A stretch of 64,000 bases of DNA from NCBI RefSeq assembly GCF_016924665.1, contig NZ_JAFFJT010000025.1:1-64000 (forward strand), in the 5' to 3' direction. A program made the position numbers and the translations under genes. Shown in pieces: positions 49,577-59,094 of this stretch (its first letter is position 1; each line of letters begins with the position of its first letter). The notes beneath the pieces are model-generated. The model ran no database searches. It was not told the origin of the DNA and was given only the letters and a program-made list of their open reading frames with translations. This stretch comes from Nocardioides sp. SYSU D00038 (GTDB lineage: Bacteria; Actinomycetota; Actinomycetes; Propionibacteriales; Nocardioidaceae).

Positions 49577-51059
49577 GCTCGGCCAGGTCGAGCTCGCGGG
49601 GCAGCATCCGCCACACCGCCCAGGCGGTAGCCAGCATCACGACCGCCGCGACCGCGCCGACCACGGCGAAGGCATCGGTGAACGCCGCCTCGGCCACCGC
49701 CGACCACGGCGTGCCGACCGAGCCGGCCACCGAGTCGACGGCCGCGGGCGAGGCGTCGGCCGGCAGCCCGTGGCGGTAGGTCGCGCCGACCAGGCTGCCG
49801 AGCACCGCGACGCCCAGCACGCCGCCGAGCTCGTAGGAGATCTCCTCGATCGCGCCGGCCGAGCCGGCGTCGTCGACCGGGGCGCTGCCCATGATCAGCG
49901 CCGAGCCCACCCCGAGCGCGGCGGTGCCGAGACCGACCACGCCGAAAGCGAGCGCCAGGCCGACGTAGGGCATCGGCCGGGGCAGCAGCGCGATCGCGGC
50001 CGAGCCGAGGCCGAGCATGACCAGGCCGCCCACGACGACCGGTCGAGCCCCGACCCGGGCGGCCAGGGCCGGTGCGAACGGCGAGCCGACCAGCCCGCCG
50101 ACGGCGAGCGGCACCAGCGCGACCCCCGCCACCAGCGGCGACCAGCCCTGCACCAGCTGGAGCCACTGCGAGCCGGTGAAGAGCAGCGCCATCATCGCGG
50201 TGCTCGCCGCCAGGGCGCAGAACACCCCGGAGCGGAAGACGGGGTTGGCGAAGAGCCGCAGCGCGACCATCGGCCGCGGCTGCGCGAGGCAGCGCCGCAC
50301 GAACGCCGTCAGCGCGGCCGCCCCCACGACGAGCGCGACCACGCCCTCGACGTCGACACCCGAGCGGGCGAGGTGCTTGACGGCGTAGACCGTGGCCACC
50401 ATGCCGACCACCGAGAGCGTGACGCCGAGCGGGTCGAGCACGCCGGGCCGCGCGGAGCGGCTCTCGGGCAGCAGCCTGGCGCCGCCCACGATCGCGACCA
50501 CCATCACCGGCACGTTGACGAGGAACGCCGCGTGCCAGCTGAACGCCTGGAGGAGCGCCCCGCCGATCACCGGTCCGAGGGCGGCGCCCACCGAGGCGGT
50601 CGCGGCCCAGAGCCCGAGGGCGTAGGCGCGCTCGGTCGGGTCGGGGAAGAGCGTGCGGATCAGTGACAGCGTTGCCGGCATCACCATCGCGCCGCCGACG
50701 CCGAGCGCGGCCCGCAGCGCGACGAGCTGACCCGGGCTGGTGACGACCAGCGCCAGCGTCGAGGCGACGGCGAAGATCGCGAAGCCCGACAGCAGCATCC
50801 GGCGTCGTCCCCACCGGTCGGCCACGGCGCTCATCGGGATCAGCAGCCCGGCCAGCACCAGCGCGTAGGCGTCGACCACCCACAGCTGCGCCAGGGCACC
50901 GGCGCCGAGCTCGACCGAGAGCTCGGGCAGCGCGACGTTGAGGATCGTCATGTCCATGACGACCACGAGCAGGCTCGCGGTCAGCACGGCCAGCCCGGCC
51001 CACCGGTTGCGCACCGGCACGGCCGGCTCGGTGCCGACCGGCTCGACGGCGGCGGTCAC
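49566..51059 (-). CDS. MFS drug-export transporter (DHA2, 14-TM type)
   Basis: 497 residues with about 14 hydrophobic segments. DHA2 motifs are visible: LVVVMDMTILNVALPEL in TM1 (Asp in the membrane), PMSAVADRWGRRRML in loop 2-3 (motif A), and RAALGVGGAMVMPATLSLIR. The GTG start overlaps the tetR stop (GTGA), so exporter and repressor form one unit. Likely exports cationic or lipophilic compounds with proton exchange; the substrate is unknown. Confidence 0.9.
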   Translation of the reverse strand: MTAAVEPVGTEPAVPVRNRWAGLAVLTASLLVVVMDMTILNVALPELSVELGAGALAQLWVVDAYALVLAGLLIPMSAVADRWGRRRMLLSGFAIFAVASTLALVVTSPGQLVALRAALGVGGAMVMPATLSLIRTLFPDPTERAYALGLWAATASVGAALGPVIGGALLQAFSWHAAFLVNVPVMVVAIVGGARLLPESRSARPGVLDPLGVTLSVVGMVATVYAVKHLARSGVDVEGVVALVVGAAALTAFVRRCLAQPRPMVALRLFANPVFRSGVFCALAASTAMMALLFTGSQWLQLVQGWSPLVAGVALVPLAVGGLVGSPFAPALAARVGARPVVVGGLVMLGLGSAAIALLPRPMPYVGLALAFGVVGLGTAALGVGSALIMGSAPVDDAGSAGAIEEISYELGGVLGVAVLGSLVGATYRHGLPADASPAAVDSVAGSVGTPWSAVAEAAFTDAFAVVGAVAAVVMLATAWAVWRMLPRELDLAELQH

Positions 51060-51619
51060 CGGGCACCCGCCCCGACGAGCAGGGTCGAGACCACCAGGTC
51101 GCCGACGTCGCGGCGCGCGACGTCGCCCGCCCGCAGCGCCTCGCGGGCCGAGACCAGCAGGCCGTACATGGCGTGGCTGATCCAGCGCGGCGCCAGGTCG
51201 GGTCGCAGCACGCCGGCCGCCTGCGCCGCCTCCCAGAGCGTCACCTCGCGCTCGACGAGGGTGTCGCCACGTGCCACCAGCACCGGGTCGGTGACGATGA
51301 AGTGGTCGGTCAGCGCGAACCCGAAGTCGTCCGAGTCGTCGACGAACGACCGGACCAGCCCGCGGATGCACTCGCGGATCCGCCCGGGGTCGCCGGAGGC
51401 GGCGACCTCCTCGACCGCGTGCTCGTCGAGCCGCTGCTCCCAGCGGCCCAGCGAGCGCTCGCCGATCTCGAGCAGCAGCGCCTCGCGGCTGGCGAAGTGG
51501 CGGTGCAGGGTCGCCCGGCCTGCCCCCGCGGCCGCGGCCACGACGGCCATCGACGACAGCGGGTCGGCGTTCAGCTGCCGCTGGGCGGCGGCGAGCAGCG
51601 ACTCGCGGGTGTGGACCAC
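51056..51619 (-). CDS. TetR-family transcriptional repressor
   Basis: 187 residues. An N-terminal HTH (SSMAVVAAAAGAGRATLHRH then FASREALL) is followed by a helical ligand-binding domain. AGGAGG precedes the GTG start. Two identical-type inverted repeats lie just upstream (51635-51672), so it most likely represses itself and the MFS gene, with release by an exported compound. Confidence 0.9.
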   Translation of the reverse strand: MVHTRESLLAAAQRQLNADPLSSMAVVAAAAGAGRATLHRHFASREALLLEIGERSLGRWEQRLDEHAVEEVAASGDPGRIRECIRGLVRSFVDDSDDFGFALTDHFIVTDPVLVARGDTLVEREVTLWEAAQAAGVLRPDLAPRWISHAMYGLLVSAREALRAGDVARRDVGDLVVSTLLVGAGAR

Positions 51620-51634
51620 GAACTACCTCCTGAA

Positions 51635-51672
51635 TGAGACACTACTGTCTCATATGAGACGGCGATGTCTCA
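51635..51672 (-). promoter_or_regulatory. Two tandem TetR operators, TGAGAC-N6-GTCTCA
   Basis: TGAGACACTACTGTCTCA (51635-51652) and TGAGACGGCGATGTCTCA (51655-51672) share identical 6-bp arms and spacing. Their centres are 20 bp apart, about two helical turns, suiting two dimers on the same face. They overlap the promoter region directly before tetR. Confidence 0.85.
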
Positions 51673-51737
51673 ACTCGAGGTGCCGCCGGTCCGGACCACC
51701 ACCCGCACTAGGATCGGTGCTCGCGTCCTCGACGCGG

Positions 51738-51810
51738 GCCCCAGTAGCTCAGCGGATAGAGCAGCCGCCTCCTAAGCGAAAGGTCGCAGGTTCGACTCCT
51801 GCCTGGGGCA
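51738..51810 (+). tRNA. tRNA-Arg (anticodon CCT)
   Basis: A cloverleaf starts GCCCCAG (51738) and closes with CTGGGGC-A (51803-51810). The D-arm is GCTC...GAGC, the anticodon loop is CTCCTAA, and the T-arm is GCAGG-TTCGACT-CCTGC. CCA is not encoded (CCT follows). The outer two pairs of the anticodon stem are mismatched (27-43, 28-42). Confidence 0.93.
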
Positions 51811-51812
51811 CC

Positions 51813-52229
51813 TCAGCGCAGCACGCCGACGGCCAGCACCACGGTGCCGACGAGCATGGCTGGGGCGAGCGTCACCAGCAGCAGCTCGACCGCCCGCTCG
51901 CGTGCGGGCGAGGCGCGGTGGTCGCCGGTCGCCAGCGGGGCGTGCTTGTGCCCGCTCCCCCACAACGCCGCGAGCTGGGTGGCGAGCCAGTTGGCGTACG
52001 CGCCGTAGGCCAGCAGCACGACGACCACGACCTCCCAGGCGTGCGGCAGCTCGACGTGGGGCCAGAGCAGCCCCACGACCACGAGGAACGGGCCGTTGGT
52101 CATGCCCTGCATGTGGCTCGCCACCGCCATCCGCGGGTTGCGCATCCGCGGCACGACGAGGCCGGTCAACAGGCCGAGGACGAAGAGTCCCAGCCCCAGC
52201 ACGAAGAGCAGGTCCTGCACGAGCGTCAC
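51813..52229 (-). CDS. Small four-helix membrane protein
   Basis: 138 residues with four hydrophobic segments: LLFVLGLGLFVLGLLTGLVV, FLVVVGLLWP, VVVVVLLAYGAYANW and LLLVTLAPAMLVGTVVLAV. The pattern with MRNPRMAVASHMQGMTNGPF resembles hydroxylaminobenzene-mutase-like membrane proteins, but I am not certain. The GTG at 52229 is assumed; GTG 52220 is also possible. It is convergent with and almost touches tRNA-Arg. Function unknown. Confidence 0.65.
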   Translation of the reverse strand: MTLVQDLLFVLGLGLFVLGLLTGLVVPRMRNPRMAVASHMQGMTNGPFLVVVGLLWPHVELPHAWEVVVVVLLAYGAYANWLATQLAALWGSGHKHAPLATGDHRASPARERAVELLLVTLAPAMLVGTVVLAVGVLR

Positions 52230-52283
52230 CGTAGGGCGCCGGCGCGGCTCCCGCCAGGGGCCGTCCGTCGTTACAGTCCCGCC

Positions 52284-52778
52284 ATGCTCGACGGTCCCGA
52301 CACCCAGCTGCGCGTGATCACCGCGGACGACTGGGAGGTGCTGCGCACCATCCGGTTGCGGGCGCTGGCCGAATCGCCGGAGGAGTTCGGGGCGAGGCTG
52401 GCCGACGCGCAGGGCCACCCCGAGGCGGAGTGGCGGCGGCGCGCTGGCGGCGCTGGCCCGGTCGTGCTGGCGCTCAGCGGGCAGCAGCCGGTCGCGATGG
52501 GCGGCCTGTTCCTGGCCGCCGACTCCCCCGACGCGATGGTCTGGGGCATGTGGACCGAGCCGGAGTGGCGCGGGCGCGGCCTGGCGAGGCAGGTGCTGGA
52601 GCGGCTGCTCATCGAGGCCGGGACGATCGGGCGCGCCGTCGTCCTCCACGTCACCGAGGGCAACGACGCCGCGCGGCGGTTGTACGCGCAGCTCGGCTTC
52701 GCCGCGACCGGCGAGTGGCAGCCGCTGCGCGACGGCTCCGCGGTCCGGGCCGAGACGTTGCGCTGGTCGCCGTCGTAA
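52284..52778 (+). CDS. GNAT-family N-acetyltransferase
   Basis: 164 residues. The acetyl-CoA loop is WTEPEWRGRGLARQVLE (R-G-R-G-L), and the C-terminal HVTEGNDAARRLYAQLGF is the typical GNAT beta6-7 region. Possibly acts on an amino-acid, antibiotic or protein amine; no context clue. The ATG at 52284 has a weak ribosome binding site. It ends before the terminator at 52801. Confidence 0.85.
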   Translation: MLDGPDTQLRVITADDWEVLRTIRLRALAESPEEFGARLADAQGHPEAEWRRRAGGAGPVVLALSGQQPVAMGGLFLAADSPDAMVWGMWTEPEWRGRGLARQVLERLLIEAGTIGRAVVLHVTEGNDAARRLYAQLGFAATGEWQPLRDGSAVRAETLRWSPS

Positions 52779-52800
52779 CCGAGGTAGGCCGGACGACGAC

Positions 52801-52836
52801 GCACCCCCGGTCCCGCGAGCGCGGGCCCGGGGGTGC
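52801..52836. terminator. Bidirectional terminator between GNAT and the giant GH78-like gene
   Basis: GCACCCCCGG (52801-52810) pairs with CCGGGGGTGC (52827-52836), and an inner CCGCG/CGCGG pairing extends the stem. It lies 14 bp past the stop of the minus-strand gene and 23 bp past the GNAT stop. Confidence 0.85.
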
Positions 52837-52849
52837 GTGCGTCTCGGGA

Positions 52850-55800
52850 CTACTGGACGGTGACCCGGTAGGCCTGCGTTTTGCCGCCCGCGCGGACCGT
52901 GATGGTCACGACGCCCTTGGCGTTTGCCAGGATCCGTCCAGCGACGTCGACGGAGGCCACGCCGGGCGCCGACGACCGGTAGGTCACCTTCAGGCCGGTC
53001 GCCTTCGCCGGGAGGTAGCGACCGGTGACGAAGACCGCCTGGCCCACCTTCATCGTGCTCGGCACGACGGCGGAGACCTTGCGGACCTTGGCCTTCGGCT
53101 TCTTCTTGACGACCGTCACCTTGATGCTGGTCGAGAGCTTCGCGCCCGAGGCGCTCGCCCCCACCGTGGTGGCGGAGATCGTCGTCCGGCCGTTCTTCCT
53201 GGCCTTCACGACGCCGGCGGCCGAGACCGTGGCGACCTTCGGGTTCGAGGAGCGCCACACGACCGTGCCGGCGTACGACGCCCGCCCGTCGGTGAGGTAG
53301 ACCCCCTCCTCGAGCTGGAGCTTCTTGCCGCGCACCAGCCGCAGCTGGGCCTGGTTGAGCTTCACCTTCGCGACCACCTGGGCCGCGGGGACGTCGGGCT
53401 TCGCCGGCACCAGACCCGCGACTGCCGCGCTGAGCTCGACCGTGGCCGCGTCGACCTCGGCCTGGGTGGCCGAGGCCTGGCCGAGCACCTCGGTCGCGTC
53501 GGCGACCTCGACCTGCAGCGCGGCCCACGAGTCCTTCGTGTACGACGCCTCCGTCAGCCCCGTCGCCTGGGCCAGCACGGCCTCGAGGACGGCCTTGCTC
53601 ACGGGGGCGGGCGCCGGCTCGAGACCGGACACCGCCGAGGTCAGCTCGACGACGGCCTGGTCGACCTCCGCCTGGGTGGCGTCGGCGTCGGCGAGCACCG
53701 CCGCGGCGTCGGTCAGCTCGGCCTGCAGGGTCGCCCACGACGCCGCGGTGAACGCGCCGTCGTCGTTCGACAGCACCTTCGCCTCGTCGTGCACGTGCTG
53801 CAGCACGGCCTTGTCGGTCGTCGGCGGCTGCACCGTCAACCCGTTCAGCGCGGTCTGCAGCGCCTCGGTGGCGGCGTCGAGCTGGGCCTGGGTCTTGTCG
53901 GCCCGGGCCTCGTGCACCTCCTCGGCGTCGGCCAGCGCCGCCCGCAGGGCGTTCGCGGACGCCTCGGTGAAGCCGTCGAGCTTGTCGGCGAGACCCCGGG
54001 CCGCATCGACCAGCGTCGTCAGCGCGGTGGCGTCGCCCCGCGGCACCAGCCCGCCCACGGCCGCCTCGACCGCCGCGACGGCGGCGTCGACCTGGGCCTG
54101 GGAGAACTCGGTGCCGTCGAGCACGGCCTGCGCACCCGACTCGCCGTCGACGACCGACCGCAGCGCGGCCCACGACGAGGTGGTCCAGTCGTCGGCGTCG
54201 AGAACCGCGAGCTCCAGCAGCGCCAGCTCCAGCTCGGACTTGTCGACGGCCACCACGACGTAGCTGAACGTCGCCCGCGCCCGGTTGCCGGCCTTGTCGA
54301 CCACGGTCTGGGTGATCGTGTGCGGGCCGACCGTGCGGCCGTAGCCCGTCTGCACGCACGACGCCACGCCCGAGGTCGCGTCGGTGCCGAGGCACGCCGG
54401 CTCGTCGGGCACCTCGCCCTCGCGGATCACGCCGGTCGGCCACTCGCCGAACGCCGGCACCGGCTTGGTCGTGTCGACCCTGACGGTCAGCGCCTGCTCG
54501 GCAGCGGCGTTGTCCGCAGCGTCGGTGGCGGTGTAGCGCACCACGTGGGTGCCGTCGGTCGTCACCGGCACCGGGTCGGTGTAGGGGGCGAGCGCCGCGT
54601 CGCCGACCGCGACCCGCACCGCGGGCTCGGGGTCGACGTCGTCGACCGCGTCGACCACCACGGTGGTCGGCTCGGTGATCCAGCCGTTGTTGCCGTACGC
54701 CGTCGAGTCGGCCGGCGCGGCTGACACCGTCGGGGCGCTGACGTCGGCGGCGGGCGTCGGCGCGGGCGAGACCCACACGTCGGTGAGCGACGGGTCGTAG
54801 AAGCCGTCGCTGGGCCCGTTGTAGAGGTACTTGACCGTGACCTTCCCGTCGCCGTCGGCGTCGAGGGCGGCCGGGTCGTCGACCAGCACCTGGTAGTTGG
54901 CGAGGGTGTTGCCGACGACGCCCTCGTTGGGCATCAGGTAGCGCACCTGCTGCACGAGCACGTCGTCGACCAGCACCCGGTAGACCTTCGGCCGGGTCTG
55001 CACGACGGCGACGGTGCTCGCCACCGAGGTGTCGGCCGTCTCGCGCATGCTCAGCACGAACGGCTCGCCGGTCGGCACGCTGACGTCGACGCTGTACCAG
55101 CTGCCGTCGCGGGCCCAGGTGAACCGACGGGTCAGGCCGCCCTCGGTGTTGGTGCCGCCCACCGGGATGCTGGGCTGGTAGTTCCAGCGCAGGTTGTGCG
55201 CGAGCTCGGTCGGGCCGGGCCGCACGTTGGCGGGGCTGTTGCCGGTCGAGCCGGTGCCGCCGTCGCCGAGGTCGACGAAGTCGGTGGCACCGGCGATCGC
55301 CCCGGCCCCGGTGGTGCTCCACCCCTGGCCCTTCGGGCCGTACCACTTGATCCGGGTGGTGCTCGTGCCGGTCGCCAGCACCGAGCCGCGGTCGACGAAG
55401 TCGACGCTCACCGACTGCATGATCGGCAGCCAGTGCTCACCGCCGCCGTGCACGGTGACCGGCACCTGCAGCGAGCCGCCGGCGGGCACGGTCACGAGCG
55501 CCGACGGGGCGCCGGCCTCGAGGACGTCGTCCACCGAGCGCGCGACGACCCGTCCGGCCACCGCGGTGGCGCTGTCGTTGCGCACCGTGGCGGTGGCGGT
55601 CCACCGCCCGGTGCTGGGATAGGTCCCGGTCCGCTCGCCGACCACCACGGACTCGACGGTGACGTCGGCCGCGACCCGCAGGTAGCTGTCGACCGGCACC
55701 GTGAAGCTGCGCTGCTGGTCGCCGTAGGTGACGGTCACCTCGGCCTGGGCGTCGAACGACGAGCCGCTGCGCATGCCCTGCGGCACCGCGATCGTGAACG

Positions 55801-58800
55801 GCAGGTCGGCGGTCTCGCCCACCGCGACCGGACCACCGGTGAGGGTGACCGGCTCGGTGAGGCCGGGGACGTCGACGACGGCCGAGACCTCGTCGAGCGA
55901 CACGGTGCCGGTGTTCTGCACCTTCACGACGCCCGCGGCGTCGGCGCCCGGGCTGACGGTGCCCACCCGGGGCAGCGTGACCGTCGCCGGGGGCGCCGCG
56001 ACGGCGAAGTCGTAGTCGCCGGCCTCGACCCGCACCACGGTCTGGCCGGTGGCCTCGTCGACGGAGAGGTCGAGGACGCCGGGGGTCGACTCGTCGAGCG
56101 GCGAGCCGGACTCCTCGATGTCGCCGAGCACCGTGCTGGGCAGGTGGATCCGGCCCACGGCGCCCTCCGGCACGGTGACGCCGAGCTCGAAGAGCCGCGG
56201 GTCGGCGGCGTCGATCTGCACGGCGATCTTGCCGTTGACGCTGTGGACGCCGGCCTGGACGCTCTTGAGCGACCCGAGCTGGGGCCGGACGGCGAACTCC
56301 TCGAAGCCGGGCGTCACGGGCTGGATGCCGGCGGCGTAGCGGCTCATCATGGTCAGCGGCCCGCCGGTCCAGGCGTGGTTGAAGGTGCCGGCGGCGTCCT
56401 GCTCGGGGCCGGCGAAGAACTCCCACAGCGTGGAGTGGTCGGGATCGTTGACCATCGGCGCGTAGCGGTCCTTCATCCGCGCGATCGCGTCGTCGGGGTA
56501 GCCCATCAGGTAGAGCGCCTCGAGGGCGTACTTGTCCATGTAGGGGCTGGACTTCTTGACGTTGACCAGCACGTCGCGGATCTGCTCGTACTGCGACGGG
56601 TCGGCCAGGCCGGCGTAGACCGCCAGCGCGTTGGCGCGGTCGTCGGCGCGGCCGTCGCCGGTGGACTCGTAGTAGCCCTTGCCCTCGACCCACAGCTTGT
56701 CGATGTTGTCGGCGATCGAGTCGACGCGCTCCTGCATCCAGGTGGTGCCGGGGTCGTCGGCCGGCACGCCGAGGGTCGCGCCCGACTTCAACGTCGACTG
56801 CAGCGCGATGTAGTACCAGAGCGTGTCGATGAGGCGGCCGTCCTCGTTGTAGCCCCAGTCGTGCCAGTGCCAGGTGCCGCCGTGGTCGTGCTGCAGCAAC
56901 CCGTCGGCGGCCATGTTGTAGGTGCGCAGGTAGGCGAGCGACGGCTGGTAGGTCTCCTCGAGGGCGGTCTGGTCGCCGGAGTACTCGTAGAACATCCAGA
57001 AGCTCATCACCGCGGCCAGCGACTGGGCGGGCAGCTCCGAGAAGCTGGCCGCCGGCGCCTGGGTCGGGATCAGGTCACCGTTGCGGAACCCCATCAGGTT
57101 GGTGATGCCCTTGCGGGCCAGGTCGGCGGCCGCGGGGTCGAGGGCGTAGAACGCCTCCTCGAGCTCGTTGGTGGCGTCGCCCCACCACTGCGACCGCTCC
57201 CGGTCGGGGCAGTCCATGTAGGAGTCGCGCATCGTGACGTAGAGGGTGTCGCGCGCCATCGTCCAGAGCTTGTTCAGGTACGGGTCGTCGGAGGTGAAGG
57301 ACCCGTCGAACTCCGAGGCGTAGCCGGAGAACCGGTAGCCGATCTCCTCGACCTGCGCGCCCGCCTGGGACGTGATGAACAGCTTGTCGCCGTTCATCCA
57401 GACCAGCGACTCGTACTCCTGGGCGCCGGCCTTGGTGACGTACTCCGCCTGCACCGCCTGCTCGATGCCGGAGCCGCGCACGGTCGCGTGGTCGGTCTTG
57501 AGGCCGACGGTCCGGCCGGCCTCGGTGGCGGCGCCGAGCTTCACATACGGCGTGAGCTGTTGGTTGACCGGCAGCCGCACCTCGTACGTCGTGACGCCGC
57601 CCGCCGTCGTGGTCTTCACCGCGGGGTCGGTGACAGCCCACGTGGTGGGCTGCTCGTCGTACTTCAGCAGCGGGATCGGCCGGTCGACCAGGAGGTTCCA
57701 CGGCGAGCTGCCCTCGTTGCCGGCGGTGACCGCCGCGGGCCACTCGGAGTCGTCGTAGTCGCCCTGCTTCCAGTCCGCCCAGTCGGCGACCTCCTCGCGG
57801 GCGTCGTAGCGCACGTTGGGCTCGGCGAGCCGGTAGTTGGTGTCGACCCCCATGGAGCCGTAGGCCGCGACCTTGAGCGCCTTCCAAGTGTCGTTGGAGC
57901 GCAGGTCGACGTCGGCGGCCTCGAAGAAGAGTCCGGCCCGGCCGGAGTAGGGGCCGGCGTAGCCGCCGCGGCCGTAGGAGACCGCCAGGATCGCGACGGT
58001 GTTCTCGCCCTCCTGGAGGTGCGGACGCAGGTCGACGTTGTCGACGTAGGTGTCGTTGCGGTTGGGGCCGCGCTTCACGCTGCCCTCGAAGACCACGAGC
58101 TCGTCGTTGACGTAGAGCCAGTACTTCGTCTCCGCGGCGATCCGGGCGTTCACCCGCTCGGGCAGCGCGTCGACGTCGTCGACGGTGAAGGTCTTGCGGA
58201 ACGCCGCCCAGTTGTTGACCGACGTCGCGTCGGAGCTCCAGATCCAGTAGGCGTCCGCCGGCGAGTCGGGCACGCTGCAGACCTCGACGGTCTCCAGCCC
58301 GGCGTAACCGGCGGCCGTGGCCCCGGCGGTGCCGACGGCCCGGTCGTCGAAGTCGTCGGCGTAGAGGTACTTGCCGGTGTCGAGGCGGCGCACGACCAGG
58401 TCGTCGAGCGTGCCGGTCTCGGCGCCGGAGACCCGGATGCCGACGGTGCCGGACGCCGGGATCCACGGCCGCGAGTACTGCGCCACCTGCACGTCGTCGA
58501 TCGAGACGGTGACCTGCTGCCCGGTCACGGCGATCTTGAAGCGGAAGGGCTTCCCCGCGCTCAGCGTGCCGGCGGGCAGCTGCAGGTTGCCGTCGGCCGC
58601 CCAGCCGCCGTTGTTGAGCCGGAGCGGGCCGAGGGTGTTCTGGCCGGCTGCGAACTGGAGCGAGGGGCCGTTGTTGCCGCTCTGCCGGAACGACACCGCG
58701 AGGGTGTTGGACGTGGTGGCCGTGCCCTCCAGCGAGTAGTCGGTCCACTCCGAGGCCCGGGCCGGGGCCAGGTAGCCGCCGGAGTAGGAGTCGGCACCGG

Positions 58801-59032
58801 TGCCCCCGCTGGCCGGCAGCCCGAGCAGCACGACCTTGTTGGTCAGCGTGCTCAGCGCGGTGCCGCAGACCCGCGGCGGGGCCGCCTGGGCCGGCGCGGC
58901 GGTGGCGGCCACGACGACCGCGAGCCCGCCGGCGCCCAGCGCCACGAACAGCACGCCGGCGAGCACCCGCCGCACGGGCTCGACCGCCCGTCGAACGCGC
59001 TCGACCAGACCACTTCGGAACTCGACAGCCAC
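52850..59032 (-). CDS. Giant secreted GH78-like alpha-L-rhamnosidase with FIVAR and Big_2 repeats
   Basis: 2060 residues. The GTG at 59032 is preceded by AGGAGG. The N-terminus has a signal region ending APAQA. Then follow a concanavalin-like module (~65-240), GH78 N-terminal beta-sandwiches (~250-560) and the catalytic barrel (~580-960). Signature residues are Asp607, Glu612 and Asp619 (DCPDRERSQWWGD) and Glu871 (STLWEFF). Further beta modules (~980-1590) lead to four FIVAR-type helical repeats (~1600-1880; each with S-W-A-L and TQAEVDAA elements), then two Big_2-like repeats and a basic end. It would cut rhamnosides outside the cell; FIVAR and Big_2 parts suggest wall or matrix binding. No LPXTG is seen. 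Confidence 0.85.
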   Translation of the reverse strand: MAVEFRSGLVERVRRAVEPVRRVLAGVLFVALGAGGLAVVVAATAAPAQAAPPRVCGTALSTLTNKVVLLGLPASGGTGADSYSGGYLAPARASEWTDYSLEGTATTSNTLAVSFRQSGNNGPSLQFAAGQNTLGPLRLNNGGWAADGNLQLPAGTLSAGKPFRFKIAVTGQQVTVSIDDVQVAQYSRPWIPASGTVGIRVSGAETGTLDDLVVRRLDTGKYLYADDFDDRAVGTAGATAAGYAGLETVEVCSVPDSPADAYWIWSSDATSVNNWAAFRKTFTVDDVDALPERVNARIAAETKYWLYVNDELVVFEGSVKRGPNRNDTYVDNVDLRPHLQEGENTVAILAVSYGRGGYAGPYSGRAGLFFEAADVDLRSNDTWKALKVAAYGSMGVDTNYRLAEPNVRYDAREEVADWADWKQGDYDDSEWPAAVTAGNEGSSPWNLLVDRPIPLLKYDEQPTTWAVTDPAVKTTTAGGVTTYEVRLPVNQQLTPYVKLGAATEAGRTVGLKTDHATVRGSGIEQAVQAEYVTKAGAQEYESLVWMNGDKLFITSQAGAQVEEIGYRFSGYASEFDGSFTSDDPYLNKLWTMARDTLYVTMRDSYMDCPDRERSQWWGDATNELEEAFYALDPAAADLARKGITNLMGFRNGDLIPTQAPAASFSELPAQSLAAVMSFWMFYEYSGDQTALEETYQPSLAYLRTYNMAADGLLQHDHGGTWHWHDWGYNEDGRLIDTLWYYIALQSTLKSGATLGVPADDPGTTWMQERVDSIADNIDKLWVEGKGYYESTGDGRADDRANALAVYAGLADPSQYEQIRDVLVNVKKSSPYMDKYALEALYLMGYPDDAIARMKDRYAPMVNDPDHSTLWEFFAGPEQDAAGTFNHAWTGGPLTMMSRYAAGIQPVTPGFEEFAVRPQLGSLKSVQAGVHSVNGKIAVQIDAADPRLFELGVTVPEGAVGRIHLPSTVLGDIEESGSPLDESTPGVLDLSVDEATGQTVVRVEAGDYDFAVAAPPATVTLPRVGTVSPGADAAGVVKVQNTGTVSLDEVSAVVDVPGLTEPVTLTGGPVAVGETADLPFTIAVPQGMRSGSSFDAQAEVTVTYGDQQRSFTVPVDSYLRVAADVTVESVVVGERTGTYPSTGRWTATATVRNDSATAVAGRVVARSVDDVLEAGAPSALVTVPAGGSLQVPVTVHGGGEHWLPIMQSVSVDFVDRGSVLATGTSTTRIKWYGPKGQGWSTTGAGAIAGATDFVDLGDGGTGSTGNSPANVRPGPTELAHNLRWNYQPSIPVGGTNTEGGLTRRFTWARDGSWYSVDVSVPTGEPFVLSMRETADTSVASTVAVVQTRPKVYRVLVDDVLVQQVRYLMPNEGVVGNTLANYQVLVDDPAALDADGDGKVTVKYLYNGPSDGFYDPSLTDVWVSPAPTPAADVSAPTVSAAPADSTAYGNNGWITEPTTVVVDAVDDVDPEPAVRVAVGDAALAPYTDPVPVTTDGTHVVRYTATDAADNAAAEQALTVRVDTTKPVPAFGEWPTGVIREGEVPDEPACLGTDATSGVASCVQTGYGRTVGPHTITQTVVDKAGNRARATFSYVVVAVDKSELELALLELAVLDADDWTTSSWAALRSVVDGESGAQAVLDGTEFSQAQVDAAVAAVEAAVGGLVPRGDATALTTLVDAARGLADKLDGFTEASANALRAALADAEEVHEARADKTQAQLDAATEALQTALNGLTVQPPTTDKAVLQHVHDEAKVLSNDDGAFTAASWATLQAELTDAAAVLADADATQAEVDQAVVELTSAVSGLEPAPAPVSKAVLEAVLAQATGLTEASYTKDSWAALQVEVADATEVLGQASATQAEVDAATVELSAAVAGLVPAKPDVPAAQVVAKVKLNQAQLRLVRGKKLQLEEGVYLTDGRASYAGTVVWRSSNPKVATVSAAGVVKARKNGRTTISATTVGASASGAKLSTSIKVTVVKKKPKAKVRKVSAVVPSTMKVGQAVFVTGRYLPAKATGLKVTYRSSAPGVASVDVAGRILANAKGVVTITVRAGGKTQAYRVTVQ

Positions 59033-59094
59033 TGATCCTCCTAGACCAGACGGGTGGAGCCGCGACCGCACGAGATCTCGCCTCGCCCACAAGG

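Noticed and set aside
51738..51810. tRNA-Arg as an attachment site for an integrated element
   Set aside because: No integrase, no direct repeat of the tRNA 3' end and no change of gene character around it were seen.
55196..59035. Long plus-strand frame opposite the giant GH78-like gene
   Set aside because: Shadow frame, as for other antisense frames; no recognisable domain.
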